From Actinomycetota bacterium (GTDB lineage: Bacteria; Actinomycetota; Actinomycetes; Nanopelagicales; Nanopelagicaceae), in NCBI GenBank assembly GCA_005777515.1, contig SXMA01000059.1, positions 1 through 18,311 on the forward strand: a stretch of 18,311 nt of DNA, given 5' to 3'. Positions 6,932 to 17,520 of this stretch are shown in pieces; position 1 is the first letter of the stretch; each line of letters starts with the position of its first letter. Below the pieces are notes generated by a model, which was not told where the DNA came from, made no database searches, and saw nothing but the letters and a program-made list of their open reading frames with translations. The position numbers and the translations under genes were made by a program.

Positions 6932-8227
6932 ATGGCCAAGCTCTATCCCATAGCCGGGCAGATAAACCCCGATCGCTTCCGCGTCGTTGGTGGCGCGCGA
7001 TTAGCTGGCGATGTCTATATCTCAGGAGCTAAGAACTCAGTTTTAAAGTTGATGGCAGTCTCATTGCTTGCGCCAGGAAGCTCAACGATTAAAAATGTTC
7101 CAGACATTGCAGATGTTTCCATGATGGCAGAGCTACTAGAGACCCTAGGCTGCAAGATATCGAGAGACTTTGAATCAAAGAGCATCACAATTGATGTGCC
7201 AGAAACACCAGGTCATCGCGCGGAGTATGAATCAGTTAGGAAACTTCGCGCATCAATAAATGTTCTAGGTCCCCTGGTTGCAAGACTTGGAAGAGCAGAA
7301 GTTGCTCTACCTGGCGGTGATGCCATTGGTTCAAGGGGACTTGATTTTCATACTAAGGGCCTTGTCGCACTGGGAGCAGAGGCACACAACGAGCATGGCT
7401 ACATAATTGCAAGCGCTGCTAAAGGATTGTCTGGAACTCAGATTGAACTTGAATTTCCGAGTGTGGGTGCTACTGAAAATATTATGAGCGCAGCAGTTCT
7501 AGCATCAGGAGTTACTACCCTTGAAAATGCTGCAAGAGAGCCAGATATTGTTGATATTGGAAACTTCTTAATTGCTATGGGAGCAGATATTCAAGGACTT
7601 GGCACCTCAACAATCACGATCACTGGAGTGAAATCACTTAAAGGCGCAACTCACACGGCAATTTCAGACCGAATTGTTACTGGAACTTGGGCATTTGCAG
7701 CGACTATGACCTTAGGTGATATCAGCATTCATGGTGCAAAGCCTGAGCATTTAGAGCTACCTCTAGAAAAACTAGTTTCAGCAGGGGCGGTAATTACCAG
7801 TATTTCTGATGGAATAAGAGTGAAAATGGATAGAAGGCCAACTGCTATCGATGTAGCAACCCTGCCCTATCCTGGATTTCCCACTGATCTGCAGCCCTTT
7901 GTAATCACCTTAAATGCAATTGCCGAAGGTGATTCACTAGTGACTGAAAATGTCTTTGAAGGACGTTTCATGTTTGTCAATGAACTCTTGCGCCTTGGAG
8001 CAAAGATTAGAGTCGATGGCCATCACGCATCAGTTACTGGAATCAAAGAATTATCTTCCGCCCCTGTCGTTGCCTCAGATATTAGAGCTGGAGCTGGCCT
8101 AGTTCTTGCAGGCTTAGTTAGCGAAGGAATTACCTTTATAGAAGGTGGCCATCACATAGATCGAGGCTATCCAAATTTTGCCCAGCAACTTCAAGGACTT
8201 GGAGCAGATGTAACTAGAGTTGATTAA
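6932..8227 (+). CDS. murA: UDP-N-acetylglucosamine 1-carboxyvinyltransferase with Asp in place of catalytic Cys
   Basis: MurA transfers enolpyruvate from PEP to UDP-GlcNAc, the first committed step of peptidoglycan synthesis in the cytoplasm. The 431-residue protein has the two-domain repeat fold signature. ISGAKNSV holds Lys34 and Asn35 of the substrate site, [16 protein letters not shown] (105-120) leads to the active-site loop, and FPTDLQPF holds Asp319, the counterpart of the catalytic Asp305 in E. coli. At the loop, PGGDAIGSR has Asp130 where E. coli has Cys115. That substitution is known in M. tuberculosis MurA, keeps the enzyme active and gives intrinsic fosfomycin resistance. It has a good ribosome binding site and a short N-terminal extension. 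It is divergent from the adenosyltransferase and converges on the exported-protein gene with four bases between. Confidence 0.96.
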   Translation: MAKLYPIAGQINPDRFRVVGGARLAGDVYISGAKNSVLKLMAVSLLAPGSSTIKNVPDIADVSMMAELLETLGCKISRDFESKSITIDVPETPGHRAEYESVRKLRASINVLGPLVARLGRAEVALPGGDAIGSRGLDFHTKGLVALGAEAHNEHGYIIASAAKGLSGTQIELEFPSVGATENIMSAAVLASGVTTLENAAREPDIVDIGNFLIAMGADIQGLGTSTITITGVKSLKGATHTAISDRIVTGTWAFAATMTLGDISIHGAKPEHLELPLEKLVSAGAVITSISDGIRVKMDRRPTAIDVATLPYPGFPTDLQPFVITLNAIAEGDSLVTENVFEGRFMFVNELLRLGAKIRVDGHHASVTGIKELSSAPVVASDIRAGAGLVLAGLVSEGITFIEGGHHIDRGYPNFAQQLQGLGADVTRVD

Positions 8228-8231
8228 AGCT

Positions 8232-8984
8232 TTAGCCGACGCTAACTTTTGTAATAAAGCCTGACTCAATACTTACAGTCACTCGATTAGTTCGATAATC
8301 TTTAGTAAGCATAAATTCTTCGCCATCTTTTTCGCCAATGCGATAAATCCAAGAGTTAGCAGCTGAACAAACCTCTGCCTCTACCTCGCTCATGGAAATC
8401 AACTGACTTGCTCTGCCTGCTGAGATCACTTCCTCGTTCTTCAGCGTTATTGGACAAGTTCTGGCGCTACTTCCAACTTCTAGATACTCACCTCTTGTTT
8501 CAGTTCTGCCAATTGCAATGACGGCCGATGACTTTGTCTTTGCAGTAGCTGTGATGGAGTAAATTCCAACTTCAGCACTTTGTGAGATCCTTGAGAGGAA
8601 GAAGTAATTCTTCTTGCCATATGGCTCATAAAAAGGTGATCGCTCATTAATCTTCATAACAATTTTCTTTCCCGATGGCGTAGTTATAGTGACGCCCGGA
8701 AGTTGGGAGCTCTTCAACTTGTTAGTCGGAGCCGCATCTACAATCAAGTATTCGACGTTTAATTCATCGCCTTCTCTCAAGGCAAATCGTACGCTTCGCT
8801 GATCTTTAGCCTTAGAAAAGTCTGCATAGACAGCAAATGAGATTGTGCCATCAAGCAAAAGTGGGCTCTTTGAGACGGTGTTATGTGAAGCCTTTAGATT
8901 GACTGGGTAATGCGCAAAAGCTGGCCCAGCACTCCATGTGAGCGCAAGGGCGATGAGGAAAAAGCTACTGCGTCGCACTCTCAC
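8232..8984 (-). CDS. Exported protein of unknown function, start overlapping atpC; C-terminus resembles I78 inhibitor motif
   Basis: This 250-residue protein begins at GTG 8984, inside the last codons of atpC (20-base overlap), so it is probably translated by coupling at the end of the ATP synthase operon. It has a clear signal peptide (RVRR, hydrophobic 7-19, cleavage after AFA at 24), leaving a mature N-terminal His (HYPVNL). Residues about 40-170 are rich in alternating beta strands and may form an Ig-like sandwich (inference). The last 25 residues, with DYRTNRVTV and SGFITKVSVG, resemble the end of peptidase-inhibitor I78 domains (DYRxxR...GxIxxVxCG), with Val where the Cys usually lies; Cys177 and Cys206 are the only cysteines. 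Other actinobacteria have a DUF2550 protein here, which this does not resemble. An alternative GTG lies at 8978. Function is unknown. Confidence 0.65.
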   Translation of the reverse strand: MRVRRSSFFLIALALTWSAGPAFAHYPVNLKASHNTVSKSPLLLDGTISFAVYADFSKAKDQRSVRFALREGDELNVEYLIVDAAPTNKLKSSQLPGVTITTPSGKKIVMKINERSPFYEPYGKKNYFFLSRISQSAEVGIYSITATAKTKSSAVIAIGRTETRGEYLEVGSSARTCPITLKNEEVISAGRASQLISMSEVEAEVCSAANSWIYRIGEKDGEEFMLTKDYRTNRVTVSIESGFITKVSVG

Positions 8985-9228
8985 CTAAAACTGAAATACG
9001 ATTATTGGCAACTGAGATAAAGCCGCCACTTACTTCAAACTCTTGCACGCTGCCGTCAACACCCTCGATACTGACTTTGCCATCTACTAGAACCCCTAGA
9101 AGTGGTGCGTGATCTACCAATATTCCAAGATCACCTTCTAGCGTTCTAGCAGAGAGAGAGATCGCTTTGCCAGAGAAGACTCGCTTCTCTGGCGTCACGA
9201 ACTCAACGGTTAGCGTTTTATCTGACAT
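8965..9228 (-). CDS. atpC: F1 ATP synthase epsilon subunit, short form
   Basis: The 87-residue protein matches the N-terminal beta-sandwich of epsilon: VEFVTPEKRVFSG (8-20), EGDLGILVDHAPLLGVL (31-47) and VSGGFISVANNRISVL (66-81). It then stops. The usual C-terminal two-helix domain (a further 35-50 residues in most bacteria) is missing, with a normal stop codon and the next gene already begun, so this is not a sequencing frameshift as far as I can see. Epsilon joins the gamma stalk to the c-ring, and its C-terminal helices can inhibit ATP hydrolysis; that control should be absent here. The start ATG lies 3 bases after the atpD stop. It is the last ATP synthase gene of the operon. Confidence 0.93.
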   Translation of the reverse strand: MSDKTLTVEFVTPEKRVFSGKAISLSARTLEGDLGILVDHAPLLGVLVDGKVSIEGVDGSVQEFEVSGGFISVANNRISVLGESATQ

Positions 9229-9231
9229 CTT

Positions 9232-11567
<2,336 letters not shown>

Positions 11568-11571
11568 TTAT

Positions 11572-13197
11572 CTACTTCTTATATTTCGTAATCTGCTCGG
11601 TGCCATCGCTGCCCTCTGCTTGAGCAGGGGCCTCATTAACAGCAGATGCTGATGAAGAAGCAAATTGCGCTTTAAAGTTATTGATAGCTGCGGTCAATTT
11701 GGCAACGGTGTCATCGTTTAGCTCTTTGCTCTCGGCGATAACATCAAAGACGGCCTTTTGTTCGCGCCCTACATAATCAAGAAACTCTGATTCAAAGCGG
11801 CGAATATCAGCAACTGGAATTGAATCTAGCTGTCCTGTGGTTCCAGCCCAGATCGAGACAATCATTCTCTCTAGTGAGAATGGTGTGTATTGCTGCTGCT
11901 TTAGTAGCTCCACCAAACGTGCGCCGCGCTCTAGTTGCGCCTTTGATGCCGCATCAAGATCTGAACCGAAGGCAGCGAATGCCTCTAGCTCGCGAAATTG
12001 TGCAAGATCAAGACGGAGGCGACCAGCGATCTTCTTCATTGCTTTAGTCTGAGCCGAACCACCAACACGGGAAACTGAGATACCAACGTTGATAGCAGGG
12101 CGAACTCCAGAGTTAAAGAGATCGGTTTCAAGGAAGCACTGTCCATCGGTAATTGAAATAACGTTTGTTGGAATGAAGGCTGAAACGTCATTACCTTTTG
12201 TTTCAATAATTGGAAGACCAGTCATTGAGCCGCCACCCAACTCATCAGAGAGTTTTGCGCAGCGCTCAAGAAGACGGGAGTGTAAGTAGAAGACATCGCC
12301 AGGATATGCCTCACGACCTGGTGGACGACGAAGCAAGAGTGAGACGGAGCGATAAGCCTCGGCTTGCTTGGAGAGATCATCGAAAACAATTAGTACATGT
12401 CCCCCGCCATACATCCAGTGCTGACCAATAGCAGAGCCGGTGTAGGGAGCAAGGTATTTAAATCCTGCTGGATCAGATGCAGGCGCTGCAACAATTGTTG
12501 TGTACTCCATAGCTCCAGCTTCTTCTAACGCTCCTTTAACAGATGCGATAGTTGAGCCCTTCTGACCAATTGCTACATAAATACACTTAACCTGCTTCTT
12601 CTTATCACCACTTCTCCAGTTATCGCGCTGGTTAATAATGGTGTCAATTGCAACCGCAGTCTTTCCGGTCTGACGATCTCCGATAATCAACTGACGCTGA
12701 CCGCGGCCGATTGCAGTCATAGCATCAATTGCTTTGATTCCAGTAGCTAATGGCTCTTTAACTGGCTGCCTTTGAACAACTGATGGGGCTTGAAGTTCAA
12801 GTGCGCGAGTGGTTTCTGCCTTGATTTCGCCTTTGCCATCAATTGGGCGACCAAGGGCGTCAACAACTCTTCCTAAGAATCCATCGCCGACTGGAACCGA
12901 GAGAATCTCTCCAGTGCGACGCACTGTTGTTCCCTCTTCAATTCCGGTGAACTCACCCAAGATAACAACACCGATCTCGCGCACATCAAGGTTTAGCGCA
13001 AGTCCTAAGGTGCCATTTTCAAACTTTAGAAGCTCATTAGTCATTGTCGATGGAAGTCCTTCCACGCGAGCAATGCCATCGCCAGCTTCAACGACGGTAC
13101 CTATCTCATCGCGTGATGCGCTACCTGGATCGTATGACTTAACAAAGTTTGCTAAGGCATCACGAATCTCTTCAGGTCGAATCGTTAATTCCGCCAT
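11572..13197 (-). CDS. atpA: F1 ATP synthase alpha subunit
   Basis: The 541-residue protein forms the non-catalytic nucleotide sites of the F1 head. Its P-loop is GDRQTGKT (173-180), [15 protein letters not shown] is the Walker B region, [15 protein letters not shown] follows, and [16 protein letters not shown] holds the conserved arginine that reaches the catalytic site. It is about 30 residues longer than E. coli alpha because of a low-complexity C-terminal tail (Ala/Ser/Glu-rich, ending in TEQITKYKK), a pattern also seen in other actinobacteria. The ATG at 13197 has GGGAGAG at a good distance. Confidence 0.98.
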   Translation of the reverse strand: MAELTIRPEEIRDALANFVKSYDPGSASRDEIGTVVEAGDGIARVEGLPSTMTNELLKFENGTLGLALNLDVREIGVVILGEFTGIEEGTTVRRTGEILSVPVGDGFLGRVVDALGRPIDGKGEIKAETTRALELQAPSVVQRQPVKEPLATGIKAIDAMTAIGRGQRQLIIGDRQTGKTAVAIDTIINQRDNWRSGDKKKQVKCIYVAIGQKGSTIASVKGALEEAGAMEYTTIVAAPASDPAGFKYLAPYTGSAIGQHWMYGGGHVLIVFDDLSKQAEAYRSVSLLLRRPPGREAYPGDVFYLHSRLLERCAKLSDELGGGSMTGLPIIETKGNDVSAFIPTNVISITDGQCFLETDLFNSGVRPAINVGISVSRVGGSAQTKAMKKIAGRLRLDLAQFRELEAFAAFGSDLDAASKAQLERGARLVELLKQQQYTPFSLERMIVSIWAGTTGQLDSIPVADIRRFESEFLDYVGREQKAVFDVIAESKELNDDTVAKLTAAINNFKAQFASSSASAVNEAPAQAEGSDGTEQITKYKK

Positions 13198-13211
13198 GAT
13201 TTTTTCTCTCC

Positions 13212-14051
13212 CTATACTGCGAGCGCTCTGCCCGCGTCGGCCAAACGATTGACGATTGTGGCGTCAATCAATTCATCTGCAAATCGGATGGATAGACCAC
13301 CCAAAACTTTTGGATCAAGTTCAACATTTAATCTCACTGGCTGCCCGATCTTGCCAGAGAGGCTGCTTGCTAATTTATCTCTCTGCGCCTGGCTTAACTC
13401 AACTGCGCTCTTAACATGAGCAATTACTCTCATCTTTCTTGCAGCTGTGGCGCTGGCATAAAAGGCGATAGTTTTTTCAATACTTCTTCCCCGCATTCCA
13501 CTTACCAATGAGGCAAGTAGTCTTGAAGTTGAAGGACTTAGCTTTGATGCCAATAATTTTGCGACAAGAACTCGCTTGCCCTCACTTGAATACTTTGAAG
13601 AGTTGAGAACCTGACGGAGTTCTAGATCACTAGCCACGATTCTTGAGAACTGAAAAATCTCCTCCTCAAGGCGATCTAGCTCGTTATTTTGATTGGCAAC
13701 TGATGCCTCCGCTTCAACGGCTAATTGCTCAATTACATCGCCAAGATTCGATGGGCTCGACCAACGAAGGGCGGTGAGGCTAATGAGCAACTTAATAGTC
13801 AGATCAGATGTGCTCTTACCAAAGAGCTCTTTAGCAAGTTCTGCTTTGGAATTAGCATCTCTTGAGTTATCAGTTAGCGCGCGGCGAAGCGGAGTTGAGG
13901 AATCAAGAGTTGCAACAACGGCAAATAAATTAGCAGAGAGCGCAGATGCATCTGCTGCTGATAAGCCCTTCAAGAGCTCATCAAGTGATTTGCGAGCAGC
14001 GATAAGTGATTGGCGTGACGCCCCACCAAGTGCTGCCATTGCTCTACTCAT
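13212..14051 (-). CDS. atpH: F1 ATP synthase delta subunit (long actinobacterial form)
   Basis: The 279-residue protein is about 100 residues longer than E. coli delta (177), as in Streptomyces. The C-terminal part keeps the conserved delta pattern: [20 protein letters not shown] and then [20 protein letters not shown] near the end. The N-terminal part is helical and Ala/Leu/Ser-rich, without the membrane helix of the mycobacterial b-delta fusion. Delta caps the alpha3beta3 head and binds the b stalk. The start lies 2 bases after the atpF stop. Confidence 0.93.
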   Translation of the reverse strand: MSRAMAALGGASRQSLIAARKSLDELLKGLSAADASALSANLFAVVATLDSSTPLRRALTDNSRDANSKAELAKELFGKSTSDLTIKLLISLTALRWSSPSNLGDVIEQLAVEAEASVANQNNELDRLEEEIFQFSRIVASDLELRQVLNSSKYSSEGKRVLVAKLLASKLSPSTSRLLASLVSGMRGRSIEKTIAFYASATAARKMRVIAHVKSAVELSQAQRDKLASSLSGKIGQPVRLNVELDPKVLGGLSIRFADELIDATIVNRLADAGRALAV

Positions 14052-14053
14052 TT

Positions 14054-14801
<748 letters not shown>

Positions 14802-14830
14802 GTTTCTTACCTTTCCTTCTTTTTTATCCT

Positions 14831-14855
14831 TCACAATAACCGAGCGTTATCGTGA
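14831..14855 (-). repeat. Inverted repeat / RNA hairpin between atpB and atpE
   Basis: On the minus strand the two arms TCACGATAAC and GTTATTGTGA flank a 5-base loop GCTCG, giving ten consecutive pairs including one G-U wobble. On the plus strand the same position would be an A-C mismatch, so the structure is better in the operon's mRNA. It is not followed by a U-run, which argues against a terminator. It sits 30 bases before the atpE start and after the atpB stop, where it could block 3' decay or tune c-subunit output (inference). Confidence 0.7.
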
Positions 14856-14869
14856 GTAAATCTGGTTAT

Positions 14870-15658
14870 TTAATGCTCATCTGCTAACGCTCCGGCGATA
14901 TATAGAGCTGTTAGAAGCGTAAAGATATAGGCCTGCAGGCATTGGACCATAAATTCAAAGAATGTCAGCGCAATACCGATGGCAAAGGCAAATGGGCTAA
15001 TCAATTTAAGTCCAATTACTCCCTGCAGCAAGTGCTCCCCGCCCAAGATGAATACCAATAGTAATAGGTGGCCAGCAAACATATTGGCAAAGAGACGAAG
15101 GCTCAAAGTCAGTGGGCGAACTAAAAAGTAAGTGGCAAGCTCAAGAGGGGTGATCAAGATGTAGGCAGGTTTTGGAATTCCTGGCAGGAACATAATCTCT
15201 TTCATATATTTGAAGAAACCTTGTTTGCGTATTCCTACATAGTGGAAGATAAAGAATGTGAAAGCGGCTAGAACATAAGGAAATGAGATTCTCGACATTG
15301 TTGGGAATTGCAGCATAGGAACAATTCCGAATACATTATTAACTAAAATGAAAGTAAAGAGCGTAAATAGATATGGGACAAAGCGCATAAACTCATGGCC
15401 AATTACTTCGCGCCCCAAATCATTTCTAACGAATGAATAGACCGACTCCCCCGCAAATTGCAGTTTTGAAGGAACTAAAGCGGCTTTTCTTGAGGCGAGA
15501 ATGAAGAAGATTGAAATCAAAATGACCGAGAGAAAAACTAGAAGCACTGGCTTGGTGGCAAACTCATTACCCTCAATAAATGGAGGGAGGTTGAAGTCTC
15601 CGGCATCGGGGGGATTAAATCCCTCATCCTTGCCAACCTCGGCTGCATAACTAAGCAA
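14870..15658 (-). CDS. atpB: Fo ATP synthase a subunit (proton channel)
   Basis: The 262-residue membrane protein starts at a TTG (15658) with AAGGAG 7 bases upstream. Membrane segments are near 37-56, 94-113, 123-141, 168-180, 186-210 and 218-258. The essential arginine is Arg188 in PLTLSLRLFANMFAGH, equivalent to Arg210 of E. coli, and PLELATYFLVRPLT and the final FMVQCLQAYIFTLLTALYIA are conserved channel segments. A soluble N-terminal stretch (1-35) precedes the first helix. The gene opens the ATP synthase structural block after a 147-base gap. Confidence 0.96.
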   Translation of the reverse strand: MLSYAAEVGKDEGFNPPDAGDFNLPPFIEGNEFATKPVLLVFLSVILISIFFILASRKAALVPSKLQFAGESVYSFVRNDLGREVIGHEFMRFVPYLFTLFTFILVNNVFGIVPMLQFPTMSRISFPYVLAAFTFFIFHYVGIRKQGFFKYMKEIMFLPGIPKPAYILITPLELATYFLVRPLTLSLRLFANMFAGHLLLLVFILGGEHLLQGVIGLKLISPFAFAIGIALTFFEFMVQCLQAYIFTLLTALYIAGALADEH

Positions 15659-15665
15659 GAAAGAA

Positions 15666-15671
15666 CTCCTT
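15666..15671 (-). promoter_or_regulatory. Shine-Dalgarno AAGGAG deciding the TTG start of atpB
   Basis: On the minus strand AAGGAG lies 7 bases before TTG 15658, an optimal spacing. No ATG or GTG is better placed, so the rare TTG start is well supported. Confidence 0.75.
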
Positions 15672-15708
15672 GAAGCGTTATTGGACCTTATTTCTTAGGG
15701 AAGACGGG

Positions 15709-15776
15709 GTAACCCTATGGGCAAGAGGCCAGGTTGAGAAATTCAATGAGACCAAAATGGGGGTCAAAAGGGTTAC
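15709..15776. repeat. Widely spaced perfect inverted repeat in the atpB upstream gap
   Basis: GTAACCCT at 15709-15716 and its exact reverse complement AGGGTTAC at 15769-15776 are separated by 52 bases, within the 147-base gap between the AtpZ-like gene and atpB. It could be a pair of binding half-sites or a long-range stem, or chance. Confidence 0.4.
15739..15767 (-). promoter_or_regulatory. Possible promoter of the atpBEFHAGDC block
   Basis: On the minus strand TTGACC (15762-15767) is a near-consensus -35; 17 bases later GAATTT (15739-15744) is a weak -10. It lies in the only sizeable gap of the operon and would give a leader of about 70 bases before the atpB TTG. The -10 is poor, so this is tentative. 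Confidence 0.3.
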
Positions 15777-15805
15777 TTGCCTTACTTAAATTCGAGGGGG
15801 CTCTC

Positions 15806-16012
15806 TTACTTTCGCCCAAAGCGGAGCCAGACTAGATAGAGAGCTGATCCCATTCCCAGGAGAAGGCCGGCCAGAAGGAAGAAGCCGGTATTAAGCCATT
15901 GATCAAGCCCCCAGCCAATGCCGCCCCAGATTAGAAGCCCTGAGAGCATATATCCAAAGATGGTCCAGAAGGCATTGTCTTCGCTCGGTCTCTTTGGCTC
16001 ATTACTACTCAT
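15806..16012 (-). CDS. Small AtpZ/AtpI-like membrane protein
   Basis: I chose the third possible start, ATG 16012 (68 residues, MSSNEPKRPSED), because AAGGAG lies 5 bases upstream; GTG 16018 overlaps that ribosome site and ATG 16015 is only 2 bases from it. The protein has two membrane helices (about 14-32 and 42-61) separated by a short loop, with glycine-rich pattern LLIWGGIGWGLDQW and LLLGMGSALYLVW. That is the layout of the AtpZ/F0F1-ATPase gene 1 family, which lies beside atpI in other bacteria and is linked to c-ring assembly or divalent-ion entry. Its start overlaps the atpI stop region. Confidence 0.72.
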   Translation of the reverse strand: MSSNEPKRPSEDNAFWTIFGYMLSGLLIWGGIGWGLDQWLNTGFFLLAGLLLGMGSALYLVWLRFGRK

Positions 16013-16014
16013 CA

Positions 16015-16440
16015 TCACTCCTTTGATTGGCTCTTAGGTTGAGGCAACTCTAGTCGTAATTTAAAGAAAGCCCGAACCTCGCCAGATAGCCATGCGGCAG
16101 AGATCGCCAGAGCGCTTATCCCAAAGGCAGACCTATCAAGTGAGTCGGGCTCACTCAAACGCGTGACCGCAATTAGAAAAAGGGCAATTAGCAATAGCTT
16201 GGTGAAGTAAGACATCAGGGCAAGGGCCATAACTGAAATTGGATCCGAGTTCCTGCTCAATATCCCAACTACGATTGAAACTGAAAAAAATATCAAAACC
16301 ACAAAACTTGCCAGAGCGCTACCAAAAAAACCTGGAGCGCCTGAATAAATAGTGAAAAAGACAATTGCGATGACTGTTGCAACCAGTGATGCGCTTAAAG
16401 CTCCGCGCCACATCTGTTTATTAGATGATGCAATATCCAT
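16015..16440 (-). CDS. atpI: ATP synthase protein I (AtpI)
   Basis: The 141-residue protein has four hydrophobic segments (about 14-31, 39-61, 68-92 and 105-119) and a polar C-terminal tail (LPQPKSQSKE). Size, topology and position directly upstream of the ATP synthase structural genes match actinobacterial AtpI, a membrane protein that helps assemble the c-ring but is not part of the final enzyme. Sequence in this family is poorly conserved, so the call leans on context. The ATG at 16440 directly follows the stop codon of the wecA-like gene and the stop overlaps the next start, so all are in one transcript. Confidence 0.8.
   Translation of the reverse strand: MDIASSNKQMWRGALSASLVATVIAIVFFTIYSGAPGFFGSALASFVVLIFFSVSIVVGILSRNSDPISVMALALMSYFTKLLLIALFLIAVTRLSEPDSLDRSAFGISALAISAAWLSGEVRAFFKLRLELPQPKSQSKE
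16018..16023 (-). promoter_or_regulatory. Shine-Dalgarno AAGGAG deciding the start of the AtpZ-like gene
   Basis: On the minus strand AAGGAG lies 5 bases before ATG 16012, inside the last codons of atpI. It favours ATG 16012 over the two start codons immediately upstream. Confidence 0.65.
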
Positions 16441-17520
16441 CTATGCCTTGACCTTCTTCTCTCGCTTGGTGGTAAGCACGGCGCTTAGTAGCAGTAGAGC
16501 GCCAACTAGAAGCGCTAACCAAAGTGGAATAAAAGCCGAGAGCATTGCAGGAAGAGCAAGCATGGCAGTAAATAAGTAGAGAATCACTGCGCTACGCTGT
16601 TGCGAGTTTCCCCAGGCCATTAACTTATGATGGAGATGCTCTTGATCTGGAGCAAAAGGTGAACGCCCCGATTTAACTCTGCGCAGAACTGCCAGCGCTA
16701 GATCAAGTAATGGAATAGCAAGAACTGCAAATGGCAAGAGAAGTGGAAGAGCGGCAGGTCCAATGTCTTCTGCAAATAACGCGTTAGCATCAATTTGGCC
16801 CATCAATGTAATGGCTGATGCTGCAAGTAGTAATCCTAGGAACATCGATCCAGAATCACCCATAAATATCTTTGCTGGATGGGTGTTATGTGGCAGAAAC
16901 CCAAGACAGCAGCCGATGACAATTGCTGTAACAAGAGATGGCGCGCCAGCCCGGCTAAAGCCATTTTCAACAGCTAATAGATAGGAGAAGCCAAAAAATG
17001 CTGCCGCAGAGATACCGACAATTCCAGTAGCAAGACCATCTAGACCGTCTATGAAGTTAACCGCATTAATAATTACAACAACCACAACTACTGTTAAGAG
17101 CTGGCCAATATTGGTTGGAAGAACAATAATTCCATCGATTGGCAGCCAGAGAATTTGAATTCCAAAAATCAAGAGTATTGCTGCCGCCAGTCCTTGACCT
17201 GCTAGCTTTGTAATTGCATCTAATTCATAGCGATCATCTAAAGCGCCAATTACTAGCACAAAGGTTGAGGCGAGAAATATTCCCAATAGTTCTTGCGAGT
17301 AAGCCTTACCGACTAAATTAAGGCTACCTACCATCACTAATGTTGCTCCCATTGCTAGCCACATTGCTACCCCACCCCAACGCGGGGTTTCTTGCGTATG
17401 AATATCGCGATCTCTAACTGATGCAACAGCCTTTGAGCGCAGCGCAAGAGAGCGAACCAGAGGAGTGCACATATAAGTAAGTACTGCAGCGATTAAAAGA
17501 GTTAAGAGGTATTCGCGCAT
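16441..17520 (-). CDS. wecA: Undecaprenyl-phosphate GlcNAc-1-phosphate transferase (WecA/Rfe/TagO-like)
   Basis: The 359-residue polytopic membrane protein belongs to the MraY/WecA superfamily, which joins a sugar-1-phosphate to polyprenyl phosphate at the cytoplasmic face. Motifs seen are [10 protein letters not shown] (92-101, catalytic Asp pair), [12 protein letters not shown] (155-166), [11 protein letters not shown] (219-229) and [10 protein letters not shown] (291-300). The HLHH motif is of the HIHH type that marks GlcNAc-specific WecA enzymes rather than MraY. In mycobacteria the Rfe homologue starts arabinogalactan linker synthesis and lies at the same place upstream of the atp genes; in this organism the product could be another cell-wall glycan. 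Its ATG shares a base with the glyA stop (TAATG), so it is coupled to glyA. Confidence 0.93.
   Translation of the reverse strand: MREYLLTLLIAAVLTYMCTPLVRSLALRSKAVASVRDRDIHTQETPRWGGVAMWLAMGATLVMVGSLNLVGKAYSQELLGIFLASTFVLVIGALDDRYELDAITKLAGQGLAAAILLIFGIQILWLPIDGIIVLPTNIGQLLTVVVVVVIINAVNFIDGLDGLATGIVGISAAAFFGFSYLLAVENGFSRAGAPSLVTAIVIGCCLGFLPHNTHPAKIFMGDSGSMFLGLLLAASAITLMGQIDANALFAEDIGPAALPLLLPFAVLAIPLLDLALAVLRRVKSGRSPFAPDQEHLHHKLMAWGNSQQRSAVILYLFTAMLALPAMLSAFIPLWLALLVGALLLLSAVLTTKREKKVKA

Noticed and set aside
8226..8234. Palindrome AAAGCTTT at the murA/exported-protein junction as a terminator
   Set aside because: It is only four pairs without a loop and has no U-run, so it cannot act as an intrinsic terminator.
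12809..13252. Open frame of 147 codons on the plus strand opposite atpA
   Set aside because: It lies antisense to a highly conserved gene, its translation is Ser/Pro/Thr-rich with no domain, and it has no ribosome binding site; it is a by-product of codon use in atpA.
14802..14834. Upstream start of atpE at ATG 14834
   Set aside because: It would add a strongly charged segment before the first membrane helix, while ATG 14801 has a good Shine-Dalgarno site and the usual c-subunit beginning.
14831..14855. Hairpin as an intrinsic terminator after atpB
   Set aside because: No U-run follows it on the minus strand and essential atp genes lie downstream in the same operon.
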